DNA from: Terriglobales bacterium
Lineage (GTDB): Bacteria > Acidobacteriota > Terriglobia > Terriglobales > Acidobacteriaceae
DNA length: 64,000 bases
Direction of reading: 5' to 3'
NCBI GenBank assembly: GCA_025936825.1
Contig: JAICSO010000007.1
Location: forward strand, 1 to 64,000
The translations under genes and the position numbers were made by a program. The notes below the pieces were generated by a model that was not told the origin of the DNA, searched no databases, and saw only the letters and a list, made by a program, of their open reading frames with translations. How positions within the stretch are numbered: the stretch's first letter is position 1; every line of letters starts with the position of its first letter. Below, in pieces: positions 33,357-42,128 of this stretch.

Positions 33357-33387
33357 AAAAGAGGCGCGGATAATCCGCGCCTCTTTT
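33357..33387. terminator. Bidirectional rho-independent terminator
   Basis: AAAAGAGGCGCGGA and TCCGCGCCTCTTTT form a perfect 14-base-pair stem around TAA. It has A/T runs on both sides and lies between two convergent genes. Confidence 0.93.
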
Positions 33388-33406
33388 GCCATGGTCCGGT
33401 TTTGGT

Positions 33407-33751
33407 TTAAGCAGCTTTCTTTTCTGCCCGGAAGCGCGCCCATCGCGCTTTCTGAGCAGCTGCAATTCTGCGGCGCGCATCTGCCGACAGAACCCGCACG
33501 ACGCGCGGTCTGCCTGCGGACTTGCCGGTAGCTTGCCGCACTTTCGCCCAGCGAGCACGTTGGGCTGCGGCCATGCGCCGTCGAGCCAAGGCCGAAACAA
33601 CTCGTCCTGCGCGTGAGGAAGTACGAGCATGCGAGTTATTTCCGCCTAGACCTTCGAGCATAGAAATTGCAGAATCCAACTGCTGTAACTGCTGCTGTGT
33701 GCGGCCTCGCTCATCACGAAGCTGCTGTAACACATGATCTAGATTTGCCAT
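33407..33751 (-). CDS. Small basic protein with two RxxAAAQxARWAxxR motifs
   Basis: This 114-residue protein has an ATG preceded by GGGGGG. The N-terminal ~45 residues form a Gln-rich helix (DHVLQQLRDERGRTQQQLQQ). The C-terminal half contains two copies of one motif, RRRMAAAQRARWAKVR and RRRIAAAQKARWARFR, separated by ~20 residues. The motif recalls short DNA-contact helices of the NUMOD3 type, but that is a resemblance only. The high Arg/Lys content suggests nucleic-acid binding. It is convergent with the LacI-type gene. Confidence 0.78.
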   Translation of the reverse strand: MANLDHVLQQLRDERGRTQQQLQQLDSAISMLEGLGGNNSHARTSSRAGRVVSALARRRMAAAQRARWAKVRQATGKSAGRPRVVRVLSADARRRIAAAQKARWARFRAEKKAA

Positions 33752-34010
33752 AAAATCCCCCCTGTTAGAACAGCTTGATGATTCTAGTCGAAAGCAAAAG
33801 GTTTTGTAAGTTAGGTGACACAAATATTAGAGAAAGGGACTATCCAGAAAACGCAAGATTGGTTGTAAGATGCGATATTTAAACGGCACTCATCTACATC
33901 TTTCGAGTCAGAATAACGTTACTGTATAAGTCGCGGGAAGCTTTGAAAGGAAATGGCCACCTACTATTTGGACCGAATCGCCATCAAGCGTCATTCATTG
34001 TGCGCTGGAG

Positions 34011-34388
34011 TCATTCTGGAGAAGCATCAATCCGCCAACCTTTCATGCAGTGAAGGACAGCGTTACGCAAACCGGCACGATCATCCTTTTGAATAAAAAC
34101 GGTTCCTTCAGGGATTGGCAGTCGGGGCGCGGAAGCACCCGATAGGAAAATGATCCCCAAATCGGCGCGCACGCCGGTGGCGAGGCTCGCAAGCTCGTGT
34201 CCGGACACCGACATCAGTTGATCGGTCACCAGGCAGCCGACACGGCCACCTACAATGGCGGCCATCGCTTCATCCACCGACCCAGTTTGAATCACCTCAA
34301 AGCCGAGTCGAGACAAATCTCGCCCAAACAACGCGCGATCAGCGGGATTGTCATCCACCAGCAACACCGATTTAGAGTAACGCGGCAT
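34011..34388 (-). CDS. Receiver-domain response regulator (single domain)
   Basis: This 125-residue CheY-like receiver has the acidic pair VDD (residues 11-13), the phosphoacceptor Asp in LVTDQLMS (residue 56), the switch Ser in FLSGAS and the conserved Lys in FIQKDD. It has no output domain. It is the third gene of a minus-strand histidine kinase-receiver-receiver operon, eight bases after the preceding receiver. It probably relays or competes for phosphate from the kinase. Confidence 0.9.
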   Translation of the reverse strand: MPRYSKSVLLVDDNPADRALFGRDLSRLGFEVIQTGSVDEAMAAIVGGRVGCLVTDQLMSVSGHELASLATGVRADLGIIFLSGASAPRLPIPEGTVFIQKDDRAGLRNAVLHCMKGWRIDASPE

Positions 34389-34395
34389 CGTTCAA

Positions 34396-34845
34396 TTACT
34401 GTCTTGAGGCAACCTGAGGATTCTGGTTGTTATAGAACCAGTAGGTTTTCAGCACCGTCATCATGCTGAGCAGTGCATCCGTGGTTTCGGGTTTTACGAG
34501 ATAAGAATTCACCCCGTATTGGTAGGCGCGCTGAATATCGACTGAATGATGCGAGGAACTCAGCATGATTACCGGAACGCGCGAGATATCGGACTTTTGC
34601 TCGCGGATCCATTGCAGAACTTCCAGCCCGGAGCGACGCGGCAGCTTTAAATCCATCAGGATTAACCACGGCAGGGACGCGCCAGACTTCGAGGTCTCGG
34701 CCGAGAGATAGGCCACCGCCTCATCCCCGTCCTTGAGATGCACGACCTGGGCAGGTATCCCCACCTTTTGGATAGACCGTTGAATTAGAACTGCATCAGC
34801 GGGATCGTCTTCCACCAGTAGCAGCATCGGTTCATTCTCTTTCAT
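34396..34845 (-). CDS. Receiver-domain response regulator, Rcp1-like
   Basis: This 149-residue receiver begins EPMLLLVEDDPADAVLIQRS. The phosphoacceptor lies in LILMDLKLPRRSGLEVL (residue 65) and the Lys in SYLVKPET. The 'PxxxGLEVLxWIR' and 'HxxDIxRAYxxGxNSYLVKP' pattern is that of Rcp1-type regulators that partner phytochrome-like kinases. It starts immediately after the kinase stop codon, so the genes are co-transcribed and probably coupled. It has no DNA-binding part. Confidence 0.92.
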   Translation of the reverse strand: MKENEPMLLLVEDDPADAVLIQRSIQKVGIPAQVVHLKDGDEAVAYLSAETSKSGASLPWLILMDLKLPRRSGLEVLQWIREQKSDISRVPVIMLSSSHHSVDIQRAYQYGVNSYLVKPETTDALLSMMTVLKTYWFYNNQNPQVASRQ

Positions 34846-36363
34846 TTACGACTGACTCGCTTGGGGTAACTCCACCCAGAAAGTGCTTCCCACACCAGCT
34901 TTCGACTCAACACCACAACGTCCGCCCATCCGCTCGCTGCCTCGTTTCACAATTGCCAAGCCAATTCCGGTTCCCGGATATTGTTCGATGCCATGAAGAC
35001 GCTCAAAAACCTTAAACAGCCTGGCAAGATGGTCAGGTCGGATGCCAATTCCGTTATCAATAACGGAAATTCTGACCAGTCCGTCGGAACTATGAAGCGC
35101 TGTGATTCTTACTTCCGGGGGAACTCCCGGTTGCTGGAATTTGATTGCATTCGAAATCAGATTCACAAATATCTGCGCCAGAGTCGGTTCGTGTCCCATG
35201 ACAGCAATGGACTCCGGCACCTCTGGCACCACGTTCTGCCCAGAGAAGTTCTCTTGAATAACTCTGTGAAGCAACGGAAGAAGGGGAATTCTGGTGGCAG
35301 GAAGTTCAATTCTGCCTAGCCTCCCGTACTCCAGCAAATCACGCACCAGGCGATTCATACGCGTGGAGGCTTTTATGATCTGCTGCAGATATTCGTCGGC
35401 GCCGGGTTCCAGCTTCTGCCCATAGTCTTCACGCAACGCACTCGCAAAGCCTTCGATTGCTCGCAAGGGGGCGCGCAAGTCGTGAGAAACAGAGTAGCTG
35501 AAGGCTTCCAACTCGGCATTCGCGCGTTCACGCTCAGCAACCTGGATTTCAAGTTCCTCGGTATGGCGCTCCAGCTCATCCATCAGCTTCTTGCGGTCCG
35601 TAATGTCGCGTGTGACTTTCGAGAAACCAACTAGGCGAGCATCTCCATCGAGAATGGGAGTAACCACAATGCTCGACCAGAAGCGGGTGCCGTCCTTACG
35701 GACGCGCCAGCCCTCCCCCTCGAAATGACCCGTTTCCCGAGCCGTTTTGAGAACTCGTTCCGGCATGCCGGCTTCCGCATCCTCAGGTGTGTAGAACGTT
35801 GAGAAGTGCCGGCCCACTATCTCTTCCGCCGTGTAGCCTTTGATCCGCTGCGCACCGGAATTCCAGCTGGTGACGTATCCCTCTGCGTCCAAGGAAAAGA
35901 TGGAATAGTCGTGAACGCTGTCCACCAGCAGCCGATAACGTTGCTCGGCAGCGCGACGTTCGGTCAGATCGCGGGTTATTTTCCCAAAACCCAGCAGCTT
36001 TCCATGTTCGTCAGTGATACGGGTAATCACGACATTCGCCCAGAAGCGGCTGCCATCCTTGCGAATGCGCCAACCTTCATCTTCGAAGCGGCCGACCTGC
36101 GCAGCGACTTTCAATTCGTAGTCCGGCTTGCGGTCTGCGATTTCTTTCTGGGGGTAGAAAACAGAGAAGTGCTGCCCGATGATTTCGTCCGCCGTATATA
36201 GCTTTAGCCGTTCCGCTCCGGGATTCCACGACGCAACTACGCCCGTCGGATCAAGAAGAAAGATGGCGTAGTCGCGCACCGACTCCACCATGATGCGAAA
36301 AACGCGTTCGTGCTGCAGCTCGGGACTGGACGCATTGGTAGCGGTGGAGACGCGAGTAGCCAT
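34846..36363 (-). CDS. PAS-PAS sensor histidine kinase (soluble)
   Basis: This protein of about 505 residues starts at the ATG at 36363; a TTG at 36429 is an alternative. Two PAS domains in tandem share the strand WRIRKDGSRFWANVVITRI / WRVRKDGTRFWSSIVVTPI. A coiled linker precedes the HisKA box FSYSVSHDLRAPLRAIEGFA. The ATPase domain has NLISNAIKFQQPG, DNGIGIRPDHLARLF and GTGIGLAIVKRGSERMGG. There are no membrane helices, so the signal is intracellular. The group resembles phytochrome-related kinases that pair with Rcp1-like receivers, which fits the next gene. No chromophore domain is present. Confidence 0.93.
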   Translation of the reverse strand: MATRVSTATNASSPELQHERVFRIMVESVRDYAIFLLDPTGVVASWNPGAERLKLYTADEIIGQHFSVFYPQKEIADRKPDYELKVAAQVGRFEDEGWRIRKDGSRFWANVVITRITDEHGKLLGFGKITRDLTERRAAEQRYRLLVDSVHDYSIFSLDAEGYVTSWNSGAQRIKGYTAEEIVGRHFSTFYTPEDAEAGMPERVLKTARETGHFEGEGWRVRKDGTRFWSSIVVTPILDGDARLVGFSKVTRDITDRKKLMDELERHTEELEIQVAERERANAELEAFSYSVSHDLRAPLRAIEGFASALREDYGQKLEPGADEYLQQIIKASTRMNRLVRDLLEYGRLGRIELPATRIPLLPLLHRVIQENFSGQNVVPEVPESIAVMGHEPTLAQIFVNLISNAIKFQQPGVPPEVRITALHSSDGLVRISVIDNGIGIRPDHLARLFKVFERLHGIEQYPGTGIGLAIVKRGSERMGGRCGVESKAGVGSTFWVELPQASQS

Positions 36364-36525
36364 ATGTTTGCCCGAAGGGGTAGTCCGAACCGCAGAAGTC
36401 AGGCGGGTCTCATCCGCATCGGAGGACAAAACGAAGTGGTGCTTGCCCTGCCAAACCCCAACTAACAGGGTCTCGTGATTTCCATCGCATGTCGATACAG
36501 GCTTTCCTGTAGTCGCAGGTTGCCG

Positions 36526-38181
36526 TCAGGCCAGTTGCAAGGTTAATTTCGCGACAGAAGCCGCCGGAAACCGGAACACTGCCGAGCCGTTGTCGACACG
36601 CACCTGCGAGGGTTTAGGAACTACGGACTGCCGCTGCTCAAAGGTGTTGCGAGCGTGAATGTCGGATCCGGTAAGAACCGAGGCTTCGCCTGAACTGATC
36701 CGAGCCCCGCGGACGGCAATCTGCGCTTCAAGAGCATCTTTCACGCTCGGGTTCACCGCGGTGACGACTAACTGCTTGTCATGTAACGAAGCGGAGCCCT
36801 GGAGGCCCCAGAAGGATGCCGGATTGCCGTCTCGATCGTAGTGGATGGAAGGCGCCGAGAAATCCGCGCGTACAGCTTGCCCGCTCTGATGTGCGGCATA
36901 GAGCGCGAATGTGTACCCGACTGGAGTAACGCAGAAACGGTCCTCGTGGGCGAGATAGAGGCTGTTTAGGCAATTAATCAGCTGCGCGCAGCATCCGATA
37001 CCGACTTTGTCGGGATGACGGTTGAAGGTGTCGAGGGTCATGCCGCTGAAAACCGCGTCGCGCAACGTTGGTAGTTGCTCGAGCTGATCTCCCGGGGTAA
37101 GTTCGGATCCGGGTTTGTACCAGGGTCCCCATTCGTCCACAACGAGTTTGATGTGGTGCTCGGGATCAAATTCCCCCATGGCCAGCCAGTGGCCTTTGAT
37201 CAGCGACTCCATAACATCACCCTGCCGTAGCAGTTCATACCAATCGATGGCGTCGAAGTTGACGGCATCGCCTTTGCCTTTCTCCCAGTCGTTGGTTTTT
37301 CCGCGGCTGAGGTTCCAGGCGTAATAATGCAAGGCAAGACCGTAAATGTTGTTGACTTCCCCTTTGCCCTTGCGAACGATCTCTTCCAGGAAGCCGCGGG
37401 TCCAATCCCAGCGATCGTCATTGGGGCCGGAAGCCACGAATGACAAATCTTTGGCATTTGGATACGAAGGCACCCAAGCGGTGAAGCGGCGATACTCTAC
37501 TGCGTACTCCTGCGGAGTGAAATTGCCGCCACATCCCCATGACTCGTTGCCAACTCCCCAGTAACGAACGTTGAATGGATCTTTATAGCCTGCGGCACTG
37601 CGCTCGTCGGCGAGGCTTGTACTCCCCGCAGGCGAGTTGCAGTACTCGACCCAGCGATAGAACTGTTCCGCTGAAAGGCTGCGCAGATTTGCCGCCAAGT
37701 AAGGCTGCGCGCCAATCAATTGGCAAAAATGCGCAAATTCATTGGTGCCGAAGCGGTTGGGATCATATCGGTGCGCGTCGGGAGCGGAAGCGGCCTCGCC
37801 TCCATTCCAAAAATTCGTGCGTCGAGGGCGTTTGTCCACCGGCCCGATGCCATCGCGCCAGTCATAGCTGTCGGCAAAGCAACCTCCGGGGAAGCGAACG
37901 ACGGGTGCTTTGATCTTCCGCATTTCGTCGACGAGCTCTTTGCGTATGCCGCCAATATTCGGAACCTTTGAGTTCTCGCCAACCCAGATCCCGTCGTAAA
38001 TCACGCCACTGAGGTTTTCGGCAAAATGGCCGTAGATATTCGGCGAGATGGTACCGAGGCGTTCCTCCAGGAGAACCTCAATCCGTGCGTCGGCGGATTG
38101 CGAAAACGCCAGCTTAGGTGAATACGCCCAAACACAACCCGCTGCGGCGGCTGTGCCCCGCAAGAATTCTCTGCGCTTCAT
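36526..38181 (-). CDS. Exported GH51 alpha-L-arabinofuranosidase
   Basis: This protein of about 551 residues has an ATG four bases after GGGGG. The N-terminus MKRREFLRGTAAAAGCVW is a twin-arginine-type signal. The catalytic TIM barrel shows VRFPGGCFADSYDWRDGIGP, the acid/base Glu in WGVGNESWGCGG and the nucleophile Glu in VVDEWGPWY. The enzyme releases terminal arabinofuranosyl residues from plant arabinans and arabinoxylans. It diverges from the GH27 gene on the other strand, and together they form a plant-polysaccharide locus. Confidence 0.93.
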   Translation of the reverse strand: MKRREFLRGTAAAAGCVWAYSPKLAFSQSADARIEVLLEERLGTISPNIYGHFAENLSGVIYDGIWVGENSKVPNIGGIRKELVDEMRKIKAPVVRFPGGCFADSYDWRDGIGPVDKRPRRTNFWNGGEAASAPDAHRYDPNRFGTNEFAHFCQLIGAQPYLAANLRSLSAEQFYRWVEYCNSPAGSTSLADERSAAGYKDPFNVRYWGVGNESWGCGGNFTPQEYAVEYRRFTAWVPSYPNAKDLSFVASGPNDDRWDWTRGFLEEIVRKGKGEVNNIYGLALHYYAWNLSRGKTNDWEKGKGDAVNFDAIDWYELLRQGDVMESLIKGHWLAMGEFDPEHHIKLVVDEWGPWYKPGSELTPGDQLEQLPTLRDAVFSGMTLDTFNRHPDKVGIGCCAQLINCLNSLYLAHEDRFCVTPVGYTFALYAAHQSGQAVRADFSAPSIHYDRDGNPASFWGLQGSASLHDKQLVVTAVNPSVKDALEAQIAVRGARISSGEASVLTGSDIHARNTFEQRQSVVPKPSQVRVDNGSAVFRFPAASVAKLTLQLA

Positions 38182-38317
38182 AGTTCCCCCTGATTCGAAC
38201 TCTTTAAGTCTCCGGACAACTGCGAGACTTTTTATAAGCACTTCATCGCTAAAGTTCAAGCTTTTGTTACCATGCTTGCGCGAGAGGGCACGCATTTCTT
38301 TTCACCAAAGGACGTCG

Positions 38318-39718
38318 ATGCAGAACTCGTATCGCTTACAAAGCATTGTTTGCTGCGCATCAATGGCTATGGCGCTGTGCAATGCAGGAGCTCAGAACAA
38401 GAACACCGCTGTGGATTCGGCACGGCAGGATTCGAAAACTCTTGCCGACACTCCGCCAATGGGTTGGAACAGCTGGGACGGTTACGGTACCACCCTCGAC
38501 GAAAAGGAATTCCGCCTAAACGCCGAATGGTTCGGGAAACACCTCAAGCCTTACGGATGGAAGTATGTGACCGTCGACATGGAGTGGTTCGTCACCAATC
38601 CCACTCCGGAAGGAAATTCGAAGGCGTACAAGTATTCCATGGATGAGAATGGCCGCTATGTGCCCCCGGCAAGCCGGTTCCCATCAGCCGCAAATGGGAA
38701 GGGATTCAAGCCTATGGCGGACTTCACGCATTCGCTGGGCTTAAAATTTGGCATTCATATTCTGCAAGGAATTCCTCGCGAAGCGGTGGAGAAGAACTTG
38801 CCGATTGAGGGTTCACCGTTTCATGCCGCCGATGGGGCAAACAGATCTGGCACGTGCGCATGGAATTCCGATAACTATGATCTTGAGGCGTCGAAACCCG
38901 CCGCTCAGGCCTATTACGACTCGATCACGCGCCTGTATGCGAGCTGGGGCGTGGATTTCATCAAGGTCGATTGCATCGCCAGCCGCCCGTATAAAGGCGA
39001 CGAGATCCGGATGCTGAGCACAGCACTCAGGAAGACGGGGCGACCCATCGTGCTCAGCCTCTCCCCTGGCGCAGCGCCGCTCGACAAAGTTGAGGAGATG
39101 CGGAAGTACGCGCAGATGTGGCGGATTTCCGATGACATTTGGGACATCTGGCACAGCAATACTCCTTACCCGCAGGGTCTCGGCGATCAGTTTGCGAATG
39201 TGGCCAAGTGGGCGGGACTGGCTCAACCGGGACACTGGCCGGACGCCGACATGCTTCCGTTTGGATATCTTGGTCCGGCGCCTGGCTGGGGCAAACCTCG
39301 CGAGACCCGCCTCTCTCACGATGAACAACGCACATTCATGACGTTATGGTGTATCTTCCGATCTCCGCTGATGGTTGGCGGGAGGCTTCCATCGGCAGAT
39401 GCGTGGACCACTTCGCTGCTCACCAATCCTGAGGTTCTGGCAGTCGATCAGCACTCGAGTGACAGCCGTCCAGTGATCTCGACGGACAAGGTTGTCATCT
39501 GGCGCGCCAAGTCGGATCGTGGGTATTACATTGCGGCGTTTAATATCAGCCCTGAACCTCAAAAGGTCAGCTACAAGTGGAAGGAACTCGGCCTCGATCG
39601 CGATCGTTTCGACCTTCGTGATCTCTGGGAACATAAAGAACTCGGGCGCGCGGATTCCCTTACCGTCGAGTTGCCGTCACATGCAAGTGTGCTGTACTCG
39701 GCAATTGCCGCAAAGTAG
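38318..39718 (+). CDS. Secreted GH27-type alpha-galactosidase
   Basis: This 466-residue protein has an ATG six bases after AAGGA. The open frame upstream overlaps the GH51 gene and is ignored. A signal peptide (to NAGAQ) is followed by the GH27 opening LADTPPMGWNSWDGYGTTLD. The nucleophile Asp lies in WGVDFIKVDCIAS and the acid/base Asp in WRISDDIWDIW. A C-terminal beta domain follows. It hydrolyses alpha-galactosides such as those of galactomannan and raffinose-type sugars. It is the first of three plus-strand genes, five bases before the dehydrogenase. Confidence 0.92.
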   Translation: MQNSYRLQSIVCCASMAMALCNAGAQNKNTAVDSARQDSKTLADTPPMGWNSWDGYGTTLDEKEFRLNAEWFGKHLKPYGWKYVTVDMEWFVTNPTPEGNSKAYKYSMDENGRYVPPASRFPSAANGKGFKPMADFTHSLGLKFGIHILQGIPREAVEKNLPIEGSPFHAADGANRSGTCAWNSDNYDLEASKPAAQAYYDSITRLYASWGVDFIKVDCIASRPYKGDEIRMLSTALRKTGRPIVLSLSPGAAPLDKVEEMRKYAQMWRISDDIWDIWHSNTPYPQGLGDQFANVAKWAGLAQPGHWPDADMLPFGYLGPAPGWGKPRETRLSHDEQRTFMTLWCIFRSPLMVGGRLPSADAWTTSLLTNPEVLAVDQHSSDSRPVISTDKVVIWRAKSDRGYYIAAFNISPEPQKVSYKWKELGLDRDRFDLRDLWEHKELGRADSLTVELPSHASVLYSAIAAK

Positions 39719-39723
39719 GACTG

Positions 39724-40737
39724 ATGAAAGCGGTATTCATTCGACAACCAGGAGACGCTGGTATAGGTCAGGTTCCGACACCGGAGAATTCCGGCGAGCA
39801 CTTAATGCTACAGGTGCGCATGGTGGGACTCTGCGGAAGCGACCTGAATTCATTTCGTGGCAAGAATCCGCTGGTGTCATTTCCGCGAATTCCGGGACAC
39901 GAGGTGGCCGCCACTATTGTCTCGGGCAGCCAGACTGATTCGCGCCTGGCGACTGGCGTCAACGTCACCATGTCTCCGTATACGAGTTGCGGCAAGTGCG
40001 CTTCGTGCCGGCGTGGGCGGCCGAACGCGTGTCAGTTCAATCAGACGCTCGGCGTACAGCGTGATGGAGCGCTGACCGAATTCATCTCGATGCCTGCCGA
40101 GAAACTCTATCCCTCGAAACTGACTCTGAAAGAGCTCTGCCTGGTTGAGCCGCTGACTGTGGGTTTTCACGCCGTGGCTCGTGGGCGCGTAACCAGCACA
40201 GATACCGTTGCAGTTTTCGGTTGCGGCGGGGTCGGACTCGGCGCGATCGCCGGATCGCACTACGCCGGCGCGCGTACCATCGCGGTCGATCTCGATGACA
40301 CAAAACTGGAGATTGCAAGAAAAGCTGGCGCTAGCGTACTGATCAACTCCACACGGGAAAATGTTCGAGAGAAGTTGCGCGATCTCACGAATGGCTTGGG
40401 GCCGGATGCTGTGATTGAGGCCGTGGGAAATCCGCAGACCTTTCGCATGGCCGTCGAAGAGGTCGCGTTCACAGGCAGGGTTGTGTACATCGGCTACGCC
40501 AAAGAACCCGTAAGTTACGAAACGCGCCTGTTTGTACAGAAAGAACTCGATATCCTCGGGTCGCGTAACGCGTTACCGGAAGATTTTCGAAAGGTAATCG
40601 CCATGCTGGAGGCCGGCGCTTTCCCCGTCGATGCAGCAGTGAGTGCTATCGTGCCCCTCGAGCAAGCCCCAGACGCGCTGCGCGAGTGGAGCGAGCACCC
40701 GACCAGATTCAGCAAGATCATCGTGAACGTGAGTTAG
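39724..40737 (+). CDS. Zinc-dependent medium-chain alcohol/polyol dehydrogenase
   Basis: This 337-residue member of the sorbitol dehydrogenase, L-galactonate and RspB-like group has the catalytic zinc site GLCGSDL and PGHEVAA. The structural zinc loop is SCGKCASCRRGRPNAC and the NAD-binding glycine motif FGCGGVGLGAIAG. It oxidises a secondary hydroxyl of a sugar, sugar acid or polyol. Sitting between an alpha-galactosidase and a FucP-type transporter, it probably acts on a hexose or deoxyhexose derivative. The exact substrate cannot be read from sequence. Confidence 0.87.
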   Translation: MKAVFIRQPGDAGIGQVPTPENSGEHLMLQVRMVGLCGSDLNSFRGKNPLVSFPRIPGHEVAATIVSGSQTDSRLATGVNVTMSPYTSCGKCASCRRGRPNACQFNQTLGVQRDGALTEFISMPAEKLYPSKLTLKELCLVEPLTVGFHAVARGRVTSTDTVAVFGCGGVGLGAIAGSHYAGARTIAVDLDDTKLEIARKAGASVLINSTRENVREKLRDLTNGLGPDAVIEAVGNPQTFRMAVEEVAFTGRVVYIGYAKEPVSYETRLFVQKELDILGSRNALPEDFRKVIAMLEAGAFPVDAAVSAIVPLEQAPDALREWSEHPTRFSKIIVNVS

Positions 40738-40772
40738 TGGGTTGCACCATCAAGATTGAGGAGAGTCCCAGA

Positions 40773-42095
40773 ATGCAGGTCTCAAGTTCGGAGAAGCCGA
40801 GCGCGGTCAAACCTCGGCATCATTTGTTCCCGGTTGGCCAACTTCTGCCGTTCATCCTCGTGACGGCGCTGTTTTTTCTCTGGGGAATTCCCAACAACTT
40901 GAACGACGTGCTCATCCGCCAGTTCATGAAGTCGTTTGCGATCAATCGACTTCAAGCTGGCCTCGTACAGTCCGCGTTCTACCTCGGCTATTTTGTGCTC
41001 GCGATGCCGGCCGCGCTCATCATGCGGCGTTCGGGATACAAAACGGGTTTTGTCACCGGACTTTTTTTATATGCAGCAGGTTGTTTTCTGTTCTGGCCTG
41101 CTGCCATCGCAGGTAGATACGGCTTCTTCCTCCTTGCACTGTTCGTCATTGCTAGCGGGTTATCTTTTTTAGAGACAGCGTCAAATCCGTTCATCGCACA
41201 ACTTGGCGATCCGGATACTTCGGAACAGCGGCTGAACTTTTCGCAGGCCTTTAACCCTATCGGCTCCATCACCGGAGCACTGATCGGGACCGCGTTTATT
41301 TTTTCCGGGATCGAACTGAGCCCGGAACAAATCGCGGCACAAAAATCCGCCGGAATCTACAACGCCTATCTCCAGGCCGAGCGGCTGCGAGTGATTAAGC
41401 CATATGTCGTTCTCGGCATCGTTTGCGTGATCTGGGCGCTGATTATCCTGCGCACCAAGTTTCCTGCCATCCAAAGTGAGCATGAAGAGAGCTCGGAGGG
41501 CCACGGACATTTCTCCGAGCTATTCAAGTACCGGCACTTCCTGCTCGCGGTTGTGGCTCAATTCCTATATGTCGGCGCGCAGGTTGGGACCTGGAGCTAC
41601 TTCATTCAATACGTGCAGGAGTATGCCCACGAGCCCGAGAAAGTGGCCGGATATTTCCTGACAGGAACCCTGGCGGCATTCGGAGTCGGGCGATTTTTCT
41701 CCGCGTATCTAATGCGCAGTGTTTCGCCCAGTAAGCTCATGGGACTATACAGCATCGTAAATGTCGTTCTGCTAGGCATCGGCGTGCTGCGGCCAGGCTG
41801 GTTCGGCGTGTGGTGCGTGTTTTTGACGAGCTTCTTCATGTCTCTAATGTTCCCAACAATTTTTGCACTGGGCCTGAAGGGGCTCGGCCCTAATACGAAG
41901 CTCGGGGGCTCGCTACTGGTGATGGCAATCGTTGGCGGCGCAGTGCTGACACCAGCGATGGGATGGCTATCGGAGCGATTCCACCACGTCGCTCCCGCCT
42001 ATGCTGTCCCTCTGGTCGCCTATGTCTTTATCGCGTTCTACGCTTTTCTCGGGGCGAAGCAGAAGGAATCAAAGCCGGTCCCCAAGGCAATTTAG
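40773..42095 (+). CDS. FucP-family sugar:proton symporter
   Basis: This protein of about 440 residues is a twelve-helix MFS transporter. Diagnostic FucP-type segments are FFLWGIPNNLNDVLIRQFMK, LVQSAFYLGYFVLAMPAALI and SFLETASNPFIAQLGDP, with NFSQAFNPIGSITGAL. The ATG at 40773 follows GAGGAG. Family members import L-fucose, galactose, glucose or related sugars with protons. It is the last gene of the GH27-dehydrogenase-transporter operon, so it probably imports a sugar released outside the cell. Confidence 0.9.
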   Translation: MQVSSSEKPSAVKPRHHLFPVGQLLPFILVTALFFLWGIPNNLNDVLIRQFMKSFAINRLQAGLVQSAFYLGYFVLAMPAALIMRRSGYKTGFVTGLFLYAAGCFLFWPAAIAGRYGFFLLALFVIASGLSFLETASNPFIAQLGDPDTSEQRLNFSQAFNPIGSITGALIGTAFIFSGIELSPEQIAAQKSAGIYNAYLQAERLRVIKPYVVLGIVCVIWALIILRTKFPAIQSEHEESSEGHGHFSELFKYRHFLLAVVAQFLYVGAQVGTWSYFIQYVQEYAHEPEKVAGYFLTGTLAAFGVGRFFSAYLMRSVSPSKLMGLYSIVNVVLLGIGVLRPGWFGVWCVFLTSFFMSLMFPTIFALGLKGLGPNTKLGGSLLVMAIVGGAVLTPAMGWLSERFHHVAPAYAVPLVAYVFIAFYAFLGAKQKESKPVPKAI

Positions 42096-42128
42096 CGGCC
42101 GACCGCATTCTTCCACGGCTTGGCAGCA

